Positions 8,409 to 15,646 of a stretch of 20,809 nt of DNA are shown here, one piece after another (the first letter of the stretch is position 1; each line of letters begins with the position of its first letter). Below the pieces are notes generated by a model that saw only the letters and a program-made list of their open reading frames with translations, was not told the origin of the DNA and did not search any database. A program made the position numbers and the translations under genes. This DNA is from DATJGF01 sp035495315 (GTDB lineage: Bacteria > Verrucomicrobiota > Verrucomicrobiia > Limisphaerales > UBA8199), in the NCBI GenBank assembly GCA_035495315.1, contig DATJGF010000066.1, positions 1-20,809 on the forward strand, in the 5' to 3' direction.

Positions 8409-9137
8409 TTATCGCCACAGCCAGGTTAGCATAGGGCCAAAAATAAGGCTGGGCAGGTAATCGGTTAACTCGATTCTCTTTAGCCCCAGCATAACAAGCG
8501 CGATGGAGAACAACAGCAAACCGCCAACGGCATTGATCGAATCGAGCAACCCTCGCGCGGCAAGGAATGGCCCGAGTAAATGAGAGCACGCCAGCGTAAT
8601 GGTTCCTTGAAGTGCCAGCACGGGGATCGCCGAAAGAAGTACGCCCCAGCCCAGCACGCGAACCAATCCGAGGCTCGCCAAACCATCAATGACAGCTTTT
8701 ATAAGCAGCGGATAAAAGAAACCCGTCTGCGAAAGCCCGTCCTGGATTGCGCCGATGATTCCTAACGGCGCGGCACAAAACAAAACTGCACAAGGTGTGA
8801 AGCCATCACTTGCAGGATGCGCTGGGGAACTTTGCGCTGCAATGATGCGTTGGTGTGCATATTGCCCCAGGCGGTTCGAGAATTTCTGTAAGCGCAAGAG
8901 TTTTCCGGTCAGTTTTCCCAGGATTAACGAGAGAATGATAATTACGCCCTGTTTCAGCAGCAGCAGCATCGGGCCACTCAAACTCAACCAGGTTAGACGC
9001 AGTCCAAAAAACACCGTCAGCGCCGCCAAAATTATTTTCAGCTGCGCCTCCGCTGCGGGTGAGAGCGTCTTTTTGGTAGTCAATCCCAGCAGGCCACCAA
9101 TCAGAATTCCCACCACATTGAAAATCGTCCCGATCAT
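8409..9137 (-). CDS. DUF554-family integral membrane protein
   Basis: A 242-residue very hydrophobic protein matching the DUF554 (YdfK-like) family, usual length 225-245. The start MIGTIFNVVGILIGGLLGL is characteristic of the family. Membrane segments lie at about 3-20, 33-50, 56-76, 116-133, 142-160, 163-185, 201-219 and 226-241. Between the third and fourth is a polar loop with several His and Ser. Family-like features include CAAPLGIIGAIQDGL (121-135) and the end LTDYLPSLIFGPML. The molecular function of the family is not established; transport has been suggested. It is the first gene of a minus-strand run and starts 93 bases from the divergent aminotransferase ATG, so the shared gap should contain its promoter. 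Confidence 0.92.
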   Translation of the reverse strand: MIGTIFNVVGILIGGLLGLTTKKTLSPAAEAQLKIILAALTVFFGLRLTWLSLSGPMLLLLKQGVIIILSLILGKLTGKLLRLQKFSNRLGQYAHQRIIAAQSSPAHPASDGFTPCAVLFCAAPLGIIGAIQDGLSQTGFFYPLLIKAVIDGLASLGLVRVLGWGVLLSAIPVLALQGTITLACSHLLGPFLAARGLLDSINAVGGLLLFSIALVMLGLKRIELTDYLPSLIFGPMLTWLWR

Positions 9138-9230
9138 CGGCCTGCGAGCATAGGTCGAGCGCTATCTCTGGAAAGCCTAATTTGTGTCTTAGCAGTGTTC
9201 AGCCAGCCTCGTACGTGTTTAAATGCGCGC

Positions 9231-10610
9231 ATGCGCAATGAATTCAGTGTCGAGCCGCGAGCCGTCCCCGAACTTAAGACCAAGTACCGGAGAATTTGTT
9301 CCGCTTTGCCGCATCCCGACTCACTGAGTGTGTTGCAAAAATTGCGCGAGTATGAGCCTCAATCAATGCGAGGCCAGCCGCCTTTGGTCTGGCATCGTGC
9401 CGAGGGTGTCTCGGTCTATGATCGCTACGGCAACCAATGGTTGGACTGGAGCAGCGGTGTGTTGGTGACTAATTGCGGTCACGCGGCCCCTGAACTGCGC
9501 GCCGCTATCGTCGAACAAATTAATCGACCGCTGTTGCACAACTATGTTTTTCCCAGCGAAGAACGCGCGGAGTTGGTTGCTGAGCTTGCGAAACTCGCGC
9601 CGCCGGAGCTCAAGAAGGTCTTTTTGCTGACGACCGGTTCTGAAGCCACCGAATGTGCAATCAAACTTGCGCGCGCGCACGGGTTGCGCGTCGGTGGCCC
9701 GAAAAAAATCGCGATCATTGGAGCCGAGCGGGGCTTTCACGGGCGGACGTTGGGCGCTCAGCAGGCTGGAGGTATTCCCGGCCAGAAAAGTTGGATCGTC
9801 AACGAGGATCCAGCCATTGTGCAGGTGCCTTTTCCGGACGGGTATTGGACCGAAGACACAAGTTTCGAATTCTTTTTGGCTGCTCTGAAGGCAAAGGGAA
9901 TTCGTCCGGCGGAAGTGGCAGGCGTTTTATTCGAGACCTACCAAGGCGTCGGACCGGATTTTGCCCCAACCGAGTACATCCGCCGCCTGGCTGATTGGTG
10001 CAAAGCTTATCAGGCCTTGCTGATTTTCGACGAAGTGCAGGCTGGATTTGGGCGGACCGGAAAGTTCTGGGCGTTTGAGCATTATGGCGTGGTGCCGGAC
10101 GTGATCTGCTGCGGAAAAGGAATCAGCAGTTCGCTGCCATTGTCGGCAGTAATTGGCCGTGCTGAAATTATGGATCAGTTCGCGCCGGGTTCCATGACAA
10201 GCACCCACACCGGAAACCCGGTCTGCTGCGCCGCTGCGCTGGCGAACCTTAAAAAAATCGTAAACGAGGATTTAACTGCAAATGCGGCGCGAATGGGTCA
10301 GGTGCTCGATCAGGGGCTTGCCGCGATTCAGGCACGTCATAACCAGGTCATCGGCCGCTACAGTTGCCGGGGTCTTGTCGCCGGTTTGCAAATGACCGTG
10401 CCAGGCCAAAAGGAGCCCGATCATGCACTGGCCCACCGTGTCATCCAGCTTTGCTTCTACAAAGGGCTCTTATTATTCGCCCCGGTTGGGGCCTGGGGCC
10501 AAACCGTCAAGATAGCCCCCCCGCTCATTATCAACGAAGAGGCTGTCAGGGAAGGACTGGACGTGCTGTCCGAGGCCGTCAATGAAGCCATCCAGGAACG
10601 CTCAGGCTAA
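9231..10610 (+). CDS. Class III pyridoxal-phosphate aminotransferase (4-aminobutyrate/ornithine type)
   Basis: A cytoplasmic PLP enzyme that moves an amino group, usually the omega-amino group of a substrate such as 4-aminobutyrate, to a keto acid. Counting from an in-frame GTG at 9195, TTGSEA at 146-151 binds the cofactor phosphate, FHGRT at 181-185 includes the ring-stacking region, IFDEVQAGFGRTG at 277-289 provides Asp279 for the pyridine nitrogen, and CGKGISSSLPLSAV carries the Schiff-base Lys308. THTGNPV at 337-343 closes the site. I placed the start at ATG 9231 (residue 13); neither start has a clear ribosome site. Substrate cannot be fixed: GabT-like and other class III members share these motifs. 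No succinate-semialdehyde dehydrogenase is nearby. It converges with the cytochrome gene across 32 bases containing only a weak hairpin (CCAAC-GGA-GTTGG, 10624-10636). Confidence 0.93.
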   Translation: MRNEFSVEPRAVPELKTKYRRICSALPHPDSLSVLQKLREYEPQSMRGQPPLVWHRAEGVSVYDRYGNQWLDWSSGVLVTNCGHAAPELRAAIVEQINRPLLHNYVFPSEERAELVAELAKLAPPELKKVFLLTTGSEATECAIKLARAHGLRVGGPKKIAIIGAERGFHGRTLGAQQAGGIPGQKSWIVNEDPAIVQVPFPDGYWTEDTSFEFFLAALKAKGIRPAEVAGVLFETYQGVGPDFAPTEYIRRLADWCKAYQALLIFDEVQAGFGRTGKFWAFEHYGVVPDVICCGKGISSSLPLSAVIGRAEIMDQFAPGSMTSTHTGNPVCCAAALANLKKIVNEDLTANAARMGQVLDQGLAAIQARHNQVIGRYSCRGLVAGLQMTVPGQKEPDHALAHRVIQLCFYKGLLLFAPVGAWGQTVKIAPPLIINEEAVREGLDVLSEAVNEAIQERSG

Positions 10611-10642
10611 GAGGTTGTGAAATCCAACGGAGTTGGCTTGTG

Positions 10643-11083
10643 TCACTTTGCGCCTTGATCGATCCAGGCGCGGATCAGGCCAATCTCTTCCTTGGTCAGT
10701 TGTTGAATGCCAGCTTTGTTCTTAGGCGGGGGCATGTAATCATCGGGATCCCCGAGATGCGCTATATTAATTACCAGCATGCTTTCAGCGCTTTTTCCGG
10801 GGCTGACCACCTTGCCGTCTTCACCGCCTTTTAAGGTCCCTTCGAGGCTATCGAGGCGCAGCTTGCCTTTTGGCTTTTCTGCCCCGTGGCACTTCACGCA
10901 GGATTTTTCGAAAAGAGGTTTAATATCCGTAGAGTAGGTTACATCTTTTTTGTCTAAAGCCGGCGGAAGTTTGCTGGGATCTACATGCAAAGATCCCTTC
11001 TCATTTTCTGCGCTGTGTGCCGTGAAAAACGAGAGTGAAATCAACGTGGTTAAACAAATAAGAGCTAATCGTTTCATTATCAT
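10643..11083 (-). CDS. Exported small c-type cytochrome, planctomycete/verrucomicrobial type
   Basis: A 146-residue periplasmic haem protein. Residues 1-25 form a signal peptide (basic MIMKR, hydrophobic LALICLTTLISLSFF, likely cleavage after AHSA). The haem-binding motif CVKCH is at 62-66, and the likely distal ligand is Met117 in DDYMPPP. The layout (DIKPLFEKSCVKCHG, then KPKGKLRLDS, and a final LIRAWIDQGAK) is that of the short cytochrome domain common in Planctomycetes and Verrucomicrobia, often fused to DUF1549/DUF1553 or PQQ domains. Here it stands alone at full domain length with a clean stop. No electron-transfer partner lies nearby. Starts at 11083 or at the second Met (11077) are both possible. 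The upstream side opens into a 1.2-kb gap. Confidence 0.93.
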   Translation of the reverse strand: MIMKRLALICLTTLISLSFFTAHSAENEKGSLHVDPSKLPPALDKKDVTYSTDIKPLFEKSCVKCHGAEKPKGKLRLDSLEGTLKGGEDGKVVSPGKSAESMLVINIAHLGDPDDYMPPPKNKAGIQQLTKEEIGLIRAWIDQGAK

Positions 11084-11291
11084 TCAGGCCTGATTTGCCG
11101 GTAACGTTGTCACAGATCTTTTCAGAGTCAAAAAGAAAAATTCAATGGCAAAGCGTAGGCATTCTGGCCCCAAATAAGGTATAGCGCTCCGCCGTCCAAG
11201 TCAGGCGAGTCTGCCGTCGAGTGCAGCGCAAGGCAGCGCAATGGGGGAAGAAGGTTTCAATTTGGATTGGGTTGCTTTACTCAGAACGCGT

Positions 11292-11459
11292 CTATTCCGA
11301 GTCTGTAGTGCGGCGTCGGCGACGCTTGATTTCCCGGAGCTTCAGGATCGTCAAAAAGCCACCACGATCTTGAATCGTGCGAATTGGCAGAAAATATCCC
11401 GTTCGCTGGTCGATCGGTTCGGGAGGCAACTCGATTTGATTGAGTATGATTCGGTTCAT
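11292..11459 (-). CDS. Possible small protein, 55 residues, unknown
   Basis: A short frame from ATG (11459) to TAG (11292). The peptide has protein-like alternation (IILNQIELPPEPIDQRTGYF, then PIRTIQDRGGFLTILKLREI) and ends in a run of arginines (KRRRRRTTDSE). A stop lies ten codons upstream, and no ribosome site precedes the ATG. An overlapping longer frame on the same strand gives a less natural protein. It may be a small gene or the last piece of the decayed material described for the surrounding gap. I do not recognise it. Confidence 0.2.
   Translation of the reverse strand: MNRIILNQIELPPEPIDQRTGYFLPIRTIQDRGGFLTILKLREIKRRRRRTTDSE
11363..11379. repeat. Short perfect hairpin
   Basis: CACGAT-CTTGA-ATCGTG, a six-base-pair stem with a five-base loop. 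No T-run follows on either strand, so it is not a canonical intrinsic terminator. It lies within the possible 55-residue frame. Confidence 0.3.
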
Positions 11460-11496
11460 AGGAGAGATCAAATAGGCCGTTTAAATATCTAAGTGC

Positions 11497-11550
11497 ATAA
11501 TCCTCCGGGGGGGGTGAAACACCGAGGAAGTGAAACGCGGTGGGGATTAT
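11497..11550. other. Long-range stem-loop with an inner hairpin, possible structured RNA or terminator-like element
   Basis: ATAATCCTC at 11497-11505 can pair with GGGGATTAT at 11542-11550, nine pairs including one T-G wobble. The enclosed loop contains an inner GGTG-AAA-CACC hairpin and two copies of GTGAAAC. An eight-G run lies at 11507-11514. The element is outside any confident gene. No T-run follows, and no known riboswitch class is recognisable. Confidence 0.25.
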
Positions 11551-12275
11551 CACACGCGTGAACGTGGTCAGGTTCTGATTTGAATTCAGTTTCAAGTCGT
11601 TACCAGGTCCTGCGGATCCGAAAGGGACGCGAATGTTACGCTGCTTGAAGCCTTTCCCGCCCGGCCGCCCATTTGACCTTGAGACTGCAAGGGTTGTGCC
11701 ATGTCGGCCCTGAGACCGTTCAAATCGCATCGAACCCAACACCAACGCAAGAAGCGCAAAAAAGAGATGACACGCCGGTGGATCCGTTTCTCAGGTTGCC
11801 TGATATTGCGGTTCGGGTCTTCAGGCCATGACTTCAACAAATGCCGGACGTCCTGGCGTTTTGTTCCGCGGAGGTCCAACCCAAAGAACGTCGTTGACAT
11901 GGAAAGTTGTCCTCGTTCCAAAGCTGCATGATAGGCGGACCGTTGAGGTATCGTGTCCCAAAGGTAGACAATCATTCGTAGGCCATTGAGGGATGGAAAG
12001 CGCTCGTTTTGGAAGGTCAGTCGGGACCTCCCCCTTGAAGGAACCGAGGCAAGGTTAGTCAGACAACGCAAATAGGCGGAGCAATGGCGCGGCGATGGGC
12101 CGCTGAGAGATTCGATGGCTCGGCTGGGTGGTTAAAAGTTGTATCGACCTTGGGGCGGGGTGTGGATAAGACTGCCGCATGCATAATAGATAACGAATGC
12201 AGTCGTGATGAACACACAATCCAGGACCTGTCGTACTGAACCCAAAGCGTGTCTTTGAAAAAATTTTGAATTTCC

Positions 12276-13916
12276 ATGCCTATCTCACCTCTTGCTGGAA
12301 AACCCGCCCCAAAAGAATTGTTGGTGGATTTGGCCCGGCTCGAACGCGATTATTACGAACGTAAGCCCGCTTTGGATGATCCGAATCAGCTCGTCAGCTT
12401 CGGTACCAGTGGCCATCGAGGCTCCTCGTTGCACGGGACCTTCACCGAATCACATATTCTGGCAATCACTCAGGCGATCTGTGAGTACCGCCACAGTAAG
12501 GGTATCGATGGACCTCTTTTCATGGGTAAGGATACGCACGCGCTGTCGAGTCCCGCGCAACGCACGGCACTCGAAGTGCTCGCCGCCAACGGTGTCGAGA
12601 CTATTATCCAGCCCGGTGATGGCGTAACACCTACGCCGGCTGTTTCCCGGGCGATCCTGGTCCAGAACCGAGGTCGTAAGGATCATCTCGCTGATGGGAT
12701 TGTGATCACGCCATCGCACAACCCTCCCGAAGACGGCGGTTTTAAATACAATCCACCCAATGGAGGACCGGCTGACACCGACGTCACGCGCCGGGTGCAG
12801 GACCGGGCCAACGAGTTGCTGCGAGGAAACAACTCCGGCGTGATTCGCCTGCCCTTGGCAAAAGCGCTCAAGGCATCGACAACCCATCAGCAGGATTTCG
12901 TGATGCCCTATGTCAATGATTTGCGGAATGTGATCGATATGGAGTCCGTCCGCGCCGCCGGTCTAAAGCTTGGCGTGGATCCGCTCGGCGGGGCTGCCTT
13001 GCCTTATTGGGAGCCGATCAACTCCGTTTATAAGCTTGCCATTAAGGTGGTGAATCCACGGCTCGATCCGACATTTTCTTTCATGACAGTTGACCATGAC
13101 GGCAAGATTCGGATGGATTGCTCAAGTCCCTATGCAATGGCCGGATTGGTCGCACTCAAAGATCGATTCCGCGTCGCTTTTGCTAATGATCCTGATTCCG
13201 ACCGACATGGTATCGTCACGCCTTCGATCGGCCTGATGAATCCGAACCATTTTTTGGCTGTCGGGATTCGTTATTTGTTGACTGAGCGCCCCGAGTGGTC
13301 AACGAAAGCTGCAGTGGGCAAGACGCTCGTCAGCAGCAGCATGATCGATCGAGTAGTGCGGAAGTTGGCACGCACCCTTTGCGAGGTCCCCGTCGGGTTC
13401 AAATGGTTCGCCCCTGGTCTCTTTGATGGGTCCTTTTGCTTTGGCGGTGAAGAGAGCGCTGGGGCCAGCTTCCTGCGGCGGGACGGGGCCGTTTGGACCA
13501 CCGACAAAGATGGAATAATTATGGATCTGCTTGCGGCGGAAATTACCGCGCGGACCGGGAAGGATCCCGGCGAGCATTTCCGTGAACTGACCTCCGAATT
13601 CGGCACGCCATATTACACACGCATCGACGCCCCGGCGACCCCCGACCAGAAAGCAAAACTGCAAAAACTCTCCCCGGAAGCCGTTAAGGAGTCGCGATTG
13701 GCCAGTGAACCAATTCTGACAAAGTTGACGCGCGCGCCAGGCAATAACGCTCCAATGGGTGGCCTAAAAGTGGTCACCGCCAGCGGCTGGTTTGCTGCTC
13801 GGCCGTCCGGCACGGAAAATATTTATAAAATTTACGCCGAGAGTTTTCGGGATCAAAAACATCTCGATGAAATCGTTGCTGAAGCTCAACTCATTGTGAC
13901 TAATTCACTTAAGTGA
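12276..13916 (+). CDS. pgm: Phosphoglucomutase (alpha-D-glucose-specific)
   Basis: Interconverts glucose-1-phosphate and glucose-6-phosphate, linking glycogen and nucleotide-sugar metabolism to glycolysis; cytoplasmic. At 546 residues it matches the length of E. coli Pgm. The phosphoserine is Ser147 in VITPSHNP (143-150), followed by GGFKYNPPNGGPA. The magnesium loop is DPDSDRHG at 305-312, the sugar-binding loop GEESAG at 391-396, and the phosphate-binding loop RPSGTEN at 509-515. The N-terminal SFGTSGHRG (41-49) is also conserved. All catalytic elements are intact. The start ATG follows an AT-rich AAAATTTTGAATTTCC with no Shine-Dalgarno site. The isomerase gene follows after 86 bases on the same strand, so a shared transcript is likely. 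Confidence 0.98.
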   Translation: MPISPLAGKPAPKELLVDLARLERDYYERKPALDDPNQLVSFGTSGHRGSSLHGTFTESHILAITQAICEYRHSKGIDGPLFMGKDTHALSSPAQRTALEVLAANGVETIIQPGDGVTPTPAVSRAILVQNRGRKDHLADGIVITPSHNPPEDGGFKYNPPNGGPADTDVTRRVQDRANELLRGNNSGVIRLPLAKALKASTTHQQDFVMPYVNDLRNVIDMESVRAAGLKLGVDPLGGAALPYWEPINSVYKLAIKVVNPRLDPTFSFMTVDHDGKIRMDCSSPYAMAGLVALKDRFRVAFANDPDSDRHGIVTPSIGLMNPNHFLAVGIRYLLTERPEWSTKAAVGKTLVSSSMIDRVVRKLARTLCEVPVGFKWFAPGLFDGSFCFGGEESAGASFLRRDGAVWTTDKDGIIMDLLAAEITARTGKDPGEHFRELTSEFGTPYYTRIDAPATPDQKAKLQKLSPEAVKESRLASEPILTKLTRAPGNNAPMGGLKVVTASGWFAARPSGTENIYKIYAESFRDQKHLDEIVAEAQLIVTNSLK

Positions 13917-14002
13917 TACGCTTGAAGCGCTTAGATGAGACTTATTACACAAGGTTATAGTTCACTCGGCTTCACTATCGAACTTTCTACAGCTCTCAAG
14001 TT

Positions 14003-15646
14003 ATGAAAACGACCCTGAAACTACTAACCCGGCGACCTGCCTGGAAGGCACTTTCCGCCCATCACAAAACTATCGCCCCGGTTCATCTTCGCGATTTATT
14101 CCGGACTGACACTGAACGTGGGACACGGATGACCGTTGAAACCGAAGGGCTGTTCCTCGATTTTTCAAAAAATCGTATTACGGATGAGACGCTGAAATTA
14201 CTGATCGCGCTGGCGGAAGAATCGAACCTGCGCGAGCGGATGGAAGCGATGTTCAGCGGCGAAAAAATCAATGTCACGGAAAACCGCGCGGTTCTGCACG
14301 TTGCGTTGCGCGCCCCGAAAGACGCCACGATTCTTTTCGATGGCAAAAATGTCGTTCCGGAGGTCCATGCAGTTGTCGACAAGATGGCCGATTTTTCGAA
14401 TCGCGTGCGCAACGGCGAATGGAAGGGTTTCACCGGAAGGCCGATCAGCAATATTGTCAATATTGGCATTGGCGGCTCAGACCTTGGCCCCGTCATGGCG
14501 TATGAAGCCCTGCGCCACTACACCGATCGCAACCTGACCTTTCGGTTCGTCTCCAACGTAGACGGTATCGACTTCTTCGAGTCGACCCGCGACCTCGATC
14601 CGGCTGAGACCTTATTCATCGTTTCCTCGAAAACGTTCACAACACTCGAGACCATGACGAACGCTGAAACTGCGCGTAATTGGTTGCTGAATGGCCTCGG
14701 GGGAAATCGGGCGGCGGTAGCCAAGCATTTCGTCGCCGTCTCGACGAACGCGGAAAAGGTTGCCGCCTTCGGCATCGATACTGCCAACATGTTCGGCTTC
14801 TGGGATTGGATCGGTGGCCGTTACTCGATGGACTCGGCAATCGGGCTTTCAACCATGCTCGCGATGGGCGCCGAGAATTTTCGTTCGATGCTGTGCGGTT
14901 TTCATGAGATGGATGAGCATTTTCGCACCGCACCATTCGAGAAGAATCTTCCCGTCCTGATGGCGCTAATGGTGGTGTGGTATGCTGACTTTTTCAATGC
15001 AGCGACGATTGCTGTTCTACCGTATGAGCAGTACCTGAAGAGGTTCCCGGCTTACCTGCAGCAGTTGACCATGGAGAGCAACGGCAAGCACGTAACGCTC
15101 GACGGAAAACAGGTCCGCTACGACACTAGTCCCATTTTCTGGGGCGAACCTGGCACTAATGGCCAGCACTCCTTTTATCAGCTGATTCATCAAGGAACAC
15201 GCCTGATCCCATGCGACTTCATCGCCTTTGCCCAGGCTTTAACGCCGCTAGGAAGGCACCACGATATGTTGCTGGCGAACGTCTTTGCCCAGGCCGAGGC
15301 ATTGGCGTTTGGCAAGACCGCCGAGCAAGTCAAAGCGGAAGGCACGCGGCCACGACTCGTACCGCACCGAGTCTTCGAAGGGAATCGTCCTTCAAACACC
15401 ATCCTTGCGCAGCGGCTCACACCGGCGGTGCTTGGCAAATTAGTCGCCCTTTATGAACACAGCGTTTTCACGCAGGGAGTCATTTGGAACATCAACTCCT
15501 TCGATCAGTGGGGCGTTGAACTCGGCAAGGCCCTTGCCCAACGCATCATTCCAGAACTCGAGAGTCCAAGCGAGCCGCCCCTGGCACATGATAGCTCCAC
15601 CAACAATCTGATCCGTCGTTATCGGCAGATGAAGTCCGCAGCATGA
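14003..15646 (+). CDS. pgi: Glucose-6-phosphate isomerase
   Basis: Interconverts glucose-6-phosphate and fructose-6-phosphate; cytoplasmic, glycolysis and gluconeogenesis. At 547 residues it is full length (E. coli Pgi has 549). Signature segments are NIGIGGSDLGP (153-163), VSSKTFTTLETMTNAET (207-223) binding phosphate, GGRYS with Arg273, MESNGK with the base Glu358, GTNGQHSFYQLIHQG (384-398) with His389, and FDQWGVELGK (500-509) with Lys509. All catalytic residues are present. It lies directly after pgm, and the product of one enzyme is the substrate of the other. Its TGA stop overlaps the ATG of the next gene, suggesting translational coupling to the exported 444-residue protein. Confidence 0.98.
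   Translation: MKTTLKLLTRRPAWKALSAHHKTIAPVHLRDLFRTDTERGTRMTVETEGLFLDFSKNRITDETLKLLIALAEESNLRERMEAMFSGEKINVTENRAVLHVALRAPKDATILFDGKNVVPEVHAVVDKMADFSNRVRNGEWKGFTGRPISNIVNIGIGGSDLGPVMAYEALRHYTDRNLTFRFVSNVDGIDFFESTRDLDPAETLFIVSSKTFTTLETMTNAETARNWLLNGLGGNRAAVAKHFVAVSTNAEKVAAFGIDTANMFGFWDWIGGRYSMDSAIGLSTMLAMGAENFRSMLCGFHEMDEHFRTAPFEKNLPVLMALMVVWYADFFNAATIAVLPYEQYLKRFPAYLQQLTMESNGKHVTLDGKQVRYDTSPIFWGEPGTNGQHSFYQLIHQGTRLIPCDFIAFAQALTPLGRHHDMLLANVFAQAEALAFGKTAEQVKAEGTRPRLVPHRVFEGNRPSNTILAQRLTPAVLGKLVALYEHSVFTQGVIWNINSFDQWGVELGKALAQRIIPELESPSEPPLAHDSSTNNLIRRYRQMKSAA

Larger units (their letters stand above)
11084..12275. other. 1.2-kb stretch without a confident gene; possible decayed coding sequence on the minus strand
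   Basis: The stretch lies between the divergent cytochrome and phosphoglucomutase genes. The longest open frames (154 and 159 codons, minus) overlap each other and give unconvincing proteins. Shorter protein-like pieces appear in different minus frames: about 11902-11968 reads TFGTRYLNGPPIMQLWNEDN, and 11827-11895 in a second frame reads VLWVGPPRNKTPGRPAFVEV followed by stops. The latter frame reopens near 11780 with a hydrophobic FFALLALVLG. This pattern would fit an old gene broken by frameshifts and stops, but I cannot name the ancestor. Hairpins at 11363-11379 and 11497-11550 and a GC-rich palindrome near 11312 (GCGTC-GGC-GACGC) also lie here. Bases 12072-12275 contain nothing I can identify. 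Confidence 0.4.

Noticed and set aside
10624..10636. Hairpin CCAAC-GGA-GTTGG between the convergent aminotransferase and cytochrome genes.
   Set aside because: Only five pairs and no T-run on either side; too weak to call a terminator.
11306..11324. GC-rich palindrome GCGTC-GGC-GACGC, considered as a fourth copy of the hairpin repeat.
   Set aside because: It lacks the GTAGAG and CATA flanks and the TCT loop of the family at 16914-17040.
11281..11745. A 154-codon minus-strand frame in the same gap.
   Set aside because: It overlaps the previous frame and the 55-codon frame, with weak composition and no recognisable domain.
11592..12071. A 159-codon minus-strand frame in the gene-poor gap.
   Set aside because: The translation is Arg-rich and lacks protein-like patterns, whereas other frames contain more natural pieces; treated as part of a possible remnant and not as a gene.
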